Shown here: positions 34,901 to 44,040 of the stretch, in pieces
Layout: each line of letters begins with the position of its first letter
Numbering within the stretch: the stretch's first letter is position 1
Source of the DNA: Antedon bifida
Lineage: Eukaryota > Echinodermata > Crinoidea > Comatulida > Antedonidae
Reading direction: 5' to 3'
DNA: 64,000 nucleotides
NCBI GenBank assembly: GCA_963402885.1
Contig: OY727099.1
Coordinates: 18,619,001-18,683,000, forward strand
Program-made: the position numbers and the translations under genes
The notes under the pieces: generated by a model
The model's database searches: none
Told to the model about the DNA's origin: nothing
The model's input: only the letters and a program-made list of their open reading frames with translations

Positions 34901-37900
34901 GTTTTAGTGTGATTTTACACATAATATTGGGGTCCAGATGGAGCAGAGTTTTTTTTGTACTGTCCCCCTAAAAAAATAATTTAATTTGTTGGTTGAATAT
35001 GCCATTTTAATGTCGTATAATACAGTTGAATAAACCTGAAAAAACTAATTTCAAGCAAAAAATTTTTAAAAGGGTTTTAGTTAAATTTAATCATTCATTT
35101 TGTCTTTTTATAAGTGAAAACTTGTTTTTTTCTACTCATGTGTGATAAACTGTATTAAAACTACAAAATGGCCTATTCAAAAGCTGATTTTATTAATTTT
35201 TCATGTTTTTGAGAGACAATGCATCTTTAGCGGGCCATATGAAATGCCCGCACATGCTGTGTGTCGAGAACCTCAGCTATAACATGTTGAGCATTACATA
35301 GTATTTACAAATTAATCATGGTGGCAAGGTTGCTAATAATTTTAATTTTTTTAAATAGCATTTAAGTATCATTTATACGAAAAACTGGTCTCAGAATTTC
35401 ATCTTTTAAAGTCTGTGGAATTTCAAGCGAGTGCACAGATTGTTGTCTTACAAGTCTTCTCATCACTTGAAGGCACCGCTCTTTGAGGCTATAAATTGGC
35501 AACACCAAGGTTACATTATATTCTTGGTTTTCTGCCAATTCCTTGGGATAATACACTTGTTTTTCTGTCAATCCTTCCTTATAGACTATTTTATCACCCG
35601 TAAGATTATCCCTAAAAATCCACGGATGCGTTGTATATGTATAGATGTTAAAAGTTTGATTTGGTGATAGGCCAGCTGTGTTGTTATATGGCCGCCATAC
35701 AGGTTGCCCTTGATAGTTGAGCCAGATTACTCGAACATTTCTAGGTGACTTGTTTATAAATTTTACATATATTCTTGTCTCACTATTTTCTGATTTTATC
35801 CTTGAATGTGGCGGCATTGTTTTTCAACCTATTCAAAACAAAGGGGTGTATACAATTAAAGCAAGTTAGTTTATTAAAAACAATGACTGGCATGCCATAT
35901 ATATACTACAGTCACTACTTTGGGCTGACAATGTCTGGCTTTCTGGAAAGTCCAGTATTCAGAATGCATTTTTAATGGTAAAAATAAATTTGGGAAGAAA
36001 AGTGTGGTTTTAGGAAAGTTTCCGGTTTTCAGAGAGTTGACTTTTATTTATATAGTAGTATTATTACTGTAAACACTAAATAAATAGAAAATGCTACGCA
36101 ATTTTTGTATTAATTTTTTTTTATCGATCAAAAACTAAATCCTGTCACACTCACTGCAAACCTTTTAATGTCTATCTACTCTAGCAAATAAAAGTCAATT
36201 AAGCTAGACCTAAATCTCTCATTAAAAATGCCAACATCATTTATTTACCCTGGTAGGGTCTAGGCCTACCCCAGGCCCAGTAGACATGGATGTACTGTAT
36301 ACAATTATATGGTGGCCTAGCTAAGCTGCAGTGTCGTTTTATTTCATGCACACTGCACTGTGTTGTCACCAATCAATCGTGTAGCTGGGCCTAAATCACA
36401 AGATAATTTACGCAATATTGGTTTGTTGTACACGATGTTAAACATTGTGTACAATTTAATAGTACTTACAAACACAAATACAATATAAGCAATGTTCTAA
36501 ATGAACATTTTATATCAAAATTAACGTGATCTAATTCGAGAAAAAAAATCAGCCGTCACGTAGGCCTCTCACCATGATAGGAACCATACTGATGCCTATA
36601 CTCTTACGTCCAGACTGTACATAGCCGCGCTAATAGTATGATTGAGATCGATACAGACGCACAGATAAGAGAACGTCTGGTAATTGCTGCTGTTAGGTGC
36701 GGACTGCGGAAAACAACAACAAAAGAAGTTTGCATGATGGTGGATAACTGAACAGCATAACGAGTTTAGGACATTTTAGCAACAAAGAAATATGTATTGC
36801 ATTGAATATATGTATATAAATAAAAATTGGGAAGTGTAAGAAATAGTATGGCGGCTGAAATAGCCGAAGAACAAGCAGTAGAAGAAGAGTGTAGCCTAGG
36901 CCTACCCGCTCCACCGCCGCTGTTGAGACCAACAACGTCGTCGCAGCCACAGACGCTTTCACGCGGTGGACTGACGACTGGAGACATTGATGAAGAGATT
37001 ATCTGTGGGCCTAAGCCCAAAGACATATGTTCCAACAATCGCATGCTTTTGTGCATGAAATCAAAGCGTAGAAAGAATTATATTCCAAAACGAAGAACTC
37101 AGGTTTTTGTTAGCGACAGCAATGGACATGATACAAGCATTTCAACTGAATTTGAGGAGGATCATGTTGACTCAAACGATGTCGATGTCTCACAAGAAAA
37201 AAGTAATGATTCCACGTCTCCAAAGAAAGCACGCTACGAATGCAATGTATGTTGTGTTATGGAATTTGTGCACACACCTGGTTTGATATATGAATCTTTT
37301 AGCAGACGTTTCTTAGACTTTAGGTTTTAGAGCACAATATTAATTTCTTGCCAAGAAAGAGGCCTTAATTTAAATTTGATTGTTTTAAACATTTTATGGT
37401 TAATTATGATAAAAAGAGCAATGCACTACATAAATAAGTAGCTCGCGTCGAATGTTCTCTCGTAGACATCTTGGGTTATACATTTATTTCATATTCTTTG
37501 GACAGAACAATTTTCATAAATTAAAATGCTACTATTTTTATTGCAGATTGCTCCCGGTCAAGGTCTAGAACCAATGGATCAACCAATAGAACAGAAGTTA
37601 AAGTGCGACCAAGAAGCGAACCAAATTGTACACGATGCCAATCTAGCCTTGGGTGGTCGAGCGGTCAAGAGTGGCCATTTGAATGACCTCATAACAAGAC
37701 TAACCTCTCTTATGTTGCAAGTGAAGGTGAGATTCTATACTTTACAAGATTGATTTCTACTTCCAAAACTTTCTTTCAAAATTGTTGATAAAAATTCTCA
37801 ATGATGACAGTATTAATCAAGTATTCTTTAAGTAAATACAATACATATTTTGCGAAGGGTATGTGCTACCGCCCAAATTATATGATACACCACCAATATA

Positions 37901-39205
37901 GCATGGCCAAAGAACTTCCATAGCAAATATCCTCTGGGGAATGGTGAATAAAGATGATGGCTGAGTAAAGCTTGAAGAAAGGAAAACTTGATGAGGAAAT
38001 CCGTTGTGGTATCATGAATGTAAATGTTCTATAACTGGTGGCAGAGGTCCTGAAAACCTGGTGTTTTGAAACTCAGATATTTAAAAAAATGGGGACGGCC
38101 TGACATATGGTGTCTGGTTTGAGTGTAATTTTAATTGATTCAAATAAAAGATTTAGAAAGATATATTAGCTAAAGAAAACACATTTTGAAGGTTTAAAGG
38201 ACACTTATGAAAAAAATATATGTTAGGATTTTGTAAAAATGTTCTTATAGCTAATTGTAATTAATATATTGTATAATATTGTAATTATTATTGTCCAACA
38301 GAACCTGGCATCTGGAGATTTGAATTCCTATGGATTCCAGTCATTAAATGAGTCATTGCAAGAAATTAAGAATAATATTGATCCTTCAAATTTTACGTAA
38401 GTAGTCAATCTTGCTTTATAGGTCACAAAGATTTTCTGCTACCTTAATGAAAGCGGTATAAAACAATATAGTGTGCAATAAAAATTTTAAATATATAGAG
38501 GGTGCTATATTGGTGCTATATACCATAAGCTATATAAATAAATTGTTAGCTTGCATCATCTGCGCAACATCTACTAAGCATGTGTATGCCAGTGGTATCA
38601 ACAATAAACTTTCATTTCAATAAAGTCATTAAAAAAAACCTAAACGCATGTTTCAGGTAAAAAAAACAAGTCAATTTCCCGTGGGACCACATGTTTTTTT
38701 TTTACATTTTGGTGACGCTAATTATTTTACACTAACAAATCCAAATGACAGTTGTTAGGTGGCTGTTGATTTGCAAAACAGGGCATAAGAAATCCTTTGT
38801 TGAATACATGGGCATCTCTGTAAGCAGTTGTTACTTGTGAAATGTCATGTGTGTTTTGTAAAATGTTTAAATTTCAAATTAATATAGTTTGTCAATTTCG
38901 AATCTAGGTTTTTAAAAAAAATGTTAGATTTTCGAAAGGAAATAACCAATTTTCTGGAAACAGAAATCTTCTAAAAACTCACTAATATTGTGACCTTTGG
39001 ACCTCCTGTGTGTTTCGATTAGTTCAACAATTAAAAAATGTATGTAATTTTCTTGATTGTTATGAGTTCATTGTTAACATTTTATCTTTATGATGACAGG
39101 TGCTTCCAGAATAATGTGGAGGTGCATGTTGCACATATTCAGAGTGGAATGACTCAAATGGGAAACCTACACGCATTCTCAGAAACCAGTGCACTACCAT
39201 TCTGA
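25914..39205 (+). CDS. LIN9: LIN9, MuvB/DREAM complex subunit
   Basis: Fourteen exons (25914-25935, 27520-27605, 28199-28342, 29075-29211, 29967-30092, 30548-30711, 31216-31349, 32012-32097, 32484-32619, 32978-33058, 33227-33352, 37547-37726, 38302-38396, 39100-39205 TGA) join in phase to 540 residues, near the usual length. The DIRP domain (~101-205) is clear: LPKAYKWCIYEWFYSN, FEGENDFCVCLKESFP, RRLMGKPRR. VIGTKVTARLRSPVDGLFTG and FDRPSLGIHTIPD follow, then the REMNAEAE / LELERLNKDLN helices that in the family contact LIN52 and MYB, and the C-terminal FQNNVEVHVAHIQSG block. LIN9 is a nuclear scaffold of MuvB, which represses (DREAM) or activates (with B-MYB/FOXM1) cell-cycle genes. Intron 11 (4.2 kb) holds VHL and another exon. 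The first exon codes only MADTSVE. Confidence 0.96.
31449..31779. mobile_element. MITE-like foldback element in LIN9 intron 7
   Basis: The left end GGCCCATCTATACTAC pairs with the right end gtagtataaatgggcc, and the inverted similarity continues inward for about 45 bases to TAGATATACA on both arms, with mismatches. The interior has no frame of interest. A degenerate non-autonomous DNA element. Confidence 0.7.
32172..32375. mobile_element. MITE-like foldback element in LIN9 intron 8
   Basis: Arms acgatcatgtaatagtactt (32172 onward) and aagtactatttcatgatcgt (ending 32375) are inverted copies with one mismatch over about 23 bases. The interior is GC-richer (gagatcgcgtcatgtgtgtc). No coding frame. 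Confidence 0.7.
33444..33660. mobile_element. MITE-like foldback element in LIN9 intron 11
   Basis: A perfect inverted repeat of about 29 bases: AAGGCCAATTTACACAGACA from 33444 and its complement ending TGTGTAAATTGGCCTT at 33660. The left flank reads TTAA and the right flank TTTA. 217 bp, non-coding, so a non-autonomous DNA transposon that is probably fairly young, since its arms match. Confidence 0.8.
35362..35817 (-). CDS. VHL: Von Hippel-Lindau protein (VHL), single exon, nested in LIN9 intron 11
   Basis: An uninterrupted 151-residue frame on the minus strand. The beta domain is recognisable (VKFINKSPRNVRVIWLNYQG; YTTHPWIFRDNLTGD; VTLVLPIYSLKERCLQVMRR). SLKERCLQV matches the Elongin-C binding BC box, and the His and Trp of THPWIFRD align with hydroxyproline-pocket residues H115 and W117 of human VHL; Ser111 is replaced by Thr. 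VHL is the substrate receptor of the CUL2-Elongin BC ubiquitin ligase that destroys hydroxylated HIF-alpha. The frame starts at the first ATG (MPPHSR), without the long acidic leader of human VHL, and ends soon after the alpha domain begins. Human VHL has three exons; here there is one. It is intact, so it appears functional. It lies antisense to LIN9. Confidence 0.94.
   Translation of the reverse strand: MPPHSRIKSENSETRIYVKFINKSPRNVRVIWLNYQGQPVWRPYNNTAGLSPNQTFNIYTYTTHPWIFRDNLTGDKIVYKEGLTEKQVYYPKELAENQEYNVTLVLPIYSLKERCLQVMRRLVRQQSVHSLEIPQTLKDEILRPVFRINDT
36553..36847. promoter_or_regulatory. Possible promoter of the plus-strand exon at 36848
   Basis: A TATA-like tatataaataaaa at about 36812-36824 lies only 25-35 bases ahead of the ATG at 36848, which itself sits in a YY1-like ATGGCGGC. 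The VHL start (minus) is 1.03 kb away, so the interval could act in both directions. An ACGTG core on the minus strand near 36557 would fit a hypoxia element, but a five-base match is weak. Confidence 0.3.
36848..37246 (+). CDS. Unidentified open exon inside LIN9 intron 11 (possible alternative LIN9 start)
   Basis: An ATG in good context (agtATGG) opens 133 codons to a donor-like AAT|GTATGT at 37246/37247. The product is unlike any family I can name. It has an Ala/Glu-rich start, a Pro-rich stretch (GLPAPPPLLRP), IDEEIICGPKPKDIC, a strongly basic MKSKRRKNYIPKRR that looks like a nuclear localisation signal, then an acidic/Ser-rich segment and SPKKARYECN. The RRK-x-x-x-P core faintly recalls the NuRD-recruiting N-termini of zinc-finger repressors (SALL, ZEB, TSHZ), too weak to name. 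The exon ends in phase 0, and the next LIN9 exon (37547) also begins in phase 0, so splicing would give this N-terminus joined to LIN9 from IAPGQGLEP onward. It may instead be the first exon of a separate gene. Without splicing the frame ends at 37330. Confidence 0.5.
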
Positions 39206-40536
39206 ACAGGTAATTCTGCATAAACACTAACACATTAATAACAGAACGAGTTTAATATATGATGGTCAGAAATAGTGAAACCTTGTTACTGAATCAATAG
39301 CAACAATTTGTGTATAGTGATGACAAATAATGCCATACTGTTCATAGGTCATACCATTTCACAATAGAGGTGTTCATAATAGCATAAATTGAGGTGTATA
39401 CAATTTCTGAATTTTGTTTATAATTTGTTTAAGATCTGCAATGTTGTGGAGTGATGTACCAATTATTAAAACCAAAGAAATGGTCAAGTCGTATGGACAG
39501 ATCAGATGACAGTGGCATTAGGACAAACGATTGTGTTGTATTGAATTTAACACCATTCGGACCAGAGAAAAATGTTCCACAAATGGTCTGAGAAGGGAAA
39601 GCCTGAACCATGGAAACACACAGCAGGCATTCAAGATGTTTAAAATGAGACGAAGTACCATAGGAATGGTGCTTCTATAGGTCCGGAGGCTTGCTGTACT
39701 GTAAGCCTAGTCTTACAATAGTAAACTACATTTTGCAAACTCCGAGTTTGTTAAGAAGTGGTAGCGTAAACCAGCAACAAATTGCATAAAACTAGTTAAT
39801 GTTTGTGAATTGAATCAATCAAATAACAGACATGTGATGCATGATGCTGCAGACAACAATTTAAAGACCTGCTAAACAGTGAAATGTTTGGTTACCACTA
39901 GCGATGCAACTTATGCAACAAGAAAATGCCCATCCAATAATTGTGTTTGCCTCTGCCTGCATGAAATCAAACCTGCTTGGTTGCACATCAACATCAGTTG
40001 CCATAGACTTTGACCTTGTTCACCCTGCGTACTTGACTGTGAGGTGTAATACTCTGTTTCTCCAGTGTTCTTGCATTGTTGCGTGAAACCAAACTGATTT
40101 GATTTCCCGTAGCAATGTTCGCAGCACTGTTCTGTCGTCTGCACTTTGTGTTGTTGCGTTACGCTGCATCCTAGTAAGAACCATGCTTTAGTGTGGACTA
40201 GGCTCAAGATTTGTGATCTATTTTTTTAGCAGCTCCAGATTGTTATAGAAGAGTTGTTATGCACGTAAAGCATTTATTTAAAATACAACAATACAGTTAT
40301 TTGTAAATCATAAGCATTTACTGTACAGTATATTACAATAATAAATACAATACAAATGTTATAAATAATATTGAACAATGTACATTAAACATTGTAAGTG
40401 TATATAAATTATTATGCTGATTTTAGTTTAATTTAAAGTTGCATAATGTAGATATGTTTGTTTCGAAATTTTAATATCAAATTATTGTCAAATTAAATTG
40501 TAGAAAAATATTTTGGACTTCTCATTTTTCAATAAA
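39206..40536 (+). other. Likely LIN9 3' UTR
   Basis: After the LIN9 stop the sequence has no exon I can support. AATAAA occurs at 40340-40345 and 40531-40536, the second followed by a GT-rich stretch (tgtgttgttttttgtcatgtgg), which favours a 1.3-kb 3' UTR. The terminus is inferred. Confidence 0.4.
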
Positions 40537-40745
40537 CATTTTCTACATCACATACTGCATTATGTGTTGTTTTTTGTCATGTGGCCATTGGCTAGATTTA
40601 TGTTATATCCTTGTTATTCAGTGGGATCATCTAGTGATTTGTTTTAATCAGCAAACTTATGTGTGGTTTCCATTAGGTCGCAACTCAAATAATTTGACCA
40701 ATCATGACTCAATAGATCATCTATAATCAACCCAAATTACTAATA

Positions 40746-40854
40746 CTTGGTTCCCAAATAATGCAAGCGAGTTGACCAATGACAAGCTCTTGATTAGTCA
40801 ACTAGCTTACGTTGCGCTTACATCTTTGCGTTGCGTCCTATTGGGAACCAAGCC
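40746..40854. mobile_element. Foldback MITE of the 'TTGGTTCCC...GACGCAACGC' family beside the satellite
   Basis: The left arm acttggttcccaaataatgc is an imperfect inverted match to the right arm gcgtcctattgggaaccaag, with further pairing inward (gagttgaccaatgacaag against attagtcaactagctta). Related sequence occurs at 45368-45510 and 55635-55740. No coding frame. Confidence 0.6.
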
Positions 40855-40918
40855 TAAACATTGGATTGGATTCCAATGGGATGCAACGTAAGCGCACCGA
40901 AAACAATTTTGAGCGTCC

Positions 40919-43900
40919 AATAAATAGCCAGCTATAGCCAACAAATAGCATAGCCATAAATAGCAAGCAAATAGCTGTACAATTGCTATACTTGATATTG
41001 CTACAAATAGCAAACCAATAGCTGTGCAATTGCTATACTTGATATTGCCACAAATAGCAAACCAATAACTGTGCAATTGCTATACTTGATATTGCTACAA
41101 ATAGCAAACCAATAGCTGTGCAATTGTTATACTTGATATTGCCACAAATAGCAAACCAATAACTGTACAATTGCTATACTTGATATTGCCACAAATAGCT
41201 GTGCAATTGCTATACTTGATATTGCCACAAATAGTAAGCCAATAGCTGTGCAATTACTATACTAGATATTGCGACAAATAGCAAACCAATAGCTGTGCAA
41301 TTGCTATACTTGATATTGCCACAAAAAGCAAACCAATAACTGTACAATTGCTATACTTGATATTGCCACAAATAGCAAACCAATAGCTGTACAATTGCTA
41401 TACTTGATATTGCTACAAATAGCAAACCAATAGCTGTGCAATTGCTATACTTGAAATTGCCACAAATAGCAAACCAATAGCTGTGCAATTGCTATACTTG
41501 AAATTGCCACAAATAGCAAACCAATAACTGTGCAATTGCTATACTTGATATTGCTACAAATAGCAAACCAATAGCTGTGCAATTGTTATACTTGATATTG
41601 CCACAAATAGCAAACCAATAACTGTACAATTGCTATACTTGATATTGCCACAAATAGCTGTGCAATTGCTATACTTGATATTGCCACAAATAGTAAGCCA
41701 ATAGCTGTGCAATTACTATACTAGATATTGCGACAAATAGCAAACCAATAGCTGTGCAATTGCTATACTTGATATTGCCACAAAAAGCAAACCAATAACT
41801 GTACAATTGCTATACTTGATATTGCCACAAATAGCAAACCAATAGTTGTACAATTGCTATACTTGATATTGCCACAAATAGCAAACCAATAGCTGTACAA
41901 TTGCTATACTTGTTATTGTCACAAATAATAAACCAATAGCTGTGCAATTGCTATACTTGATATTGCCACAAATAGCAAACCAATAGCTGTACAATTGCTA
42001 TACTTGATATTGCCACAAATAGTAAACCAATAGCTGTGCAATTGCTATACTTGATATTGCCACAAATAGCAAACCAGTAGCTGTACAATTGCTATACTTG
42101 ATATTGCCACAAATAGCAAACCAATAGCTGTACAATTGCTATACTTGATATTGCCACAAATAGCAAACCAATAGCTGTACAATTGCTATAATTGATATTG
42201 CTACAAATAGCAAACCAATAGCTGTGCAATTGCTATACTTGATATTGCCACAAATAGCAAACCAATAGCTGTACAATTGCTATACTTGATATTGCCACAA
42301 ATAGCAAACCAATAGCTGTACAATTGCTATACTTGATATTGCCACAAATAGTAAACCAGTAGCTGTACAATTGCTACACTTGATATTGCCACAAATAGCA
42401 AACCAATAGCTGTACAATTGCTATACTTGATATTGCCACAAATAGCAAACCAATAGCTGTACAATTGCTATATTTGATATTGCCACAAATAGTAAACCAG
42501 TAGCTGTACAATTGCTATACTTGATATTGCCACAAATAGTAAACCAGTAGCTGTACAATTGCTATACTTGATATTGCTACAAATAGCAAACCAATAGCGG
42601 TGCAATTGCTATACTTGATATTGCCACAAATAGCAAACCAATAGCTGTGCAATTGCTATACTTGATATTGCCACAAATAGCAAACCAATAGCTGTACAAT
42701 TGCTATACTTGATATTGCCACAAATAGCAAACCAATAGCTGTACAATTGCTATACTTGATATTGCCACAAATAGCAAACCAATAGCTGTACAATTGCTAT
42801 ACTTGATATTGCCACAAATAGTAAACCAGTAGCTGTACAATTGCTATACTTGATATTGCTACAAATAGCAAACCAATAGCTGTGCAATTGCTATACTTGA
42901 AATTGCCACAAATAGCAAACCAATAGCTGTGCAATTGCTATACTTGAAATTGCCACAAATAGCAAACCAATAGCTGTACAATTGCTATACTTGATATTGC
43001 CACAAATAGCAAACCAATAGCTGTACAATTGCTATACTTGATATTGCCACAAATAGCAAACCAATAGCTGTACAATTGCTATACTTGATATTGCCACAAA
43101 TAGCAAACCAATAGCTGTACAATTGCTATACTTGATATTGCCACAAATAGCAAACCAATAGCTGTGCAATTGCTATACTTGATATTGCCACAAATAGCAA
43201 ACCAATAGCTGTGCAATTGCTATACTTGATATTGCCACAAATAGCAAACCAATAGCTGTGCAATTGCTATACTTGATATTGCCACAAATAGCAAACCAAT
43301 AGCTGTACAATTGCTATACTTGATATTGCCACAAATAGCAAACCAATAGCTGTACAATTGCTATACTTGATATTGCCACAAATAGCAAACCAATAGCTGT
43401 GTAATTGCTATACTTGATATTGCCACAAATAGCAAACCAATAGCTGTGCAATTGCTATACTTGATATTGCCACAAATAGCAAACCAATAGCTGTGCAATT
43501 GCTATACTTGATATTGCCACAAATAGCAAACCAATAGCTGTACAATTGCTATACTTGATATTGCCACAAATAGCAAACCAATAGCTGTACAATTGCTATA
43601 CTTGATATTGCCACAATAGCAAACCAATAGCTGTGCAATTGCTATACTTGATATTGCCACAAATAGTAAACCAATAGCTGTACAATTGCTATACTTGATA
43701 TTGCCACAAATAGCAAACCAATAGCTGTACAATTGCTATACTTGATATTGCCACAAATAGCGAACCAATAGCTGTACAATTGCTATACTTGATATTGCCA
43801 CAAATAGCAAACCAATAGCTGTACAATTGCTATACTTGATATTGCCACAAATAGCAAACCAATAGCTGTACAATTGCTATACTTGATATTGCCACAAATA

Positions 43901-44025
43901 GCAAACCAATAGCTGTGCAATTGCTATACTTGATATTGCCACAAATAGTAAACCAATAGCTGTACAATTGCTATACTTGATATTGCCACAAATAGCAAAC
44001 CAATAGCTGTACAATTGCTATACTT
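40919..44025. repeat. 47-bp satellite array, about 65 tandem copies
   Basis: Head-to-tail copies of a 47-bp unit (gccacaaatagcaaaccaat - agctgtacaattgctatact - tgatatt). Most copies differ by one to three bases, chiefly tgTAca/tgTGca, ataGCaaa/ataGTaaa, CCAaTAG/CCAgTAG and gATatt/gAAatt. Each unit carries ATAGCAA and its complement TTGCTAT, so single strands can form 7-bp hairpins in either of two registers. At the left edge (40919-40976) the copies break up into short ATAGC-bearing pieces. The right edge stops mid-unit at a run of 15 G. Length 47 is not a multiple of three, so several frames stay open over some copies; these are not genes. Confidence 0.97.
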
Positions 44026-44040
44026 GGGGGGGGGGGGGGG
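44026..44040 (+). repeat. Poly(G)15 tract at the satellite boundary
   Basis: Fifteen consecutive G interrupt the satellite unit after 'tatactt', followed by TGGG and unrelated sequence. Such a tract can form a G-quadruplex and is prone to length error in sequencing, so its exact length is unsure. Confidence 0.85.

Noticed and set aside
36553..36565. Hypoxia-response element (ACGTG) upstream of VHL
   Set aside because: A single five-base core 740 bases from the VHL start is expected by chance; noted only under the promoter entry.
37645..37680. tRNA-like D-arm (ggtggtcgagcggtcaag)
   Set aside because: It lies within a LIN9 exon that aligns in protein to the family, and no B box or acceptor stem follows.
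40807..43732. Minus-strand frames over the 47-bp satellite (membrane-like peptides)
   Set aside because: 47 is not divisible by three, so the frames are repeat translations with no start context or independent support.
40919..44025. CRISPR array
   Set aside because: Copies are directly contiguous with no unique spacers, no cas genes exist, and the DNA is from an animal.
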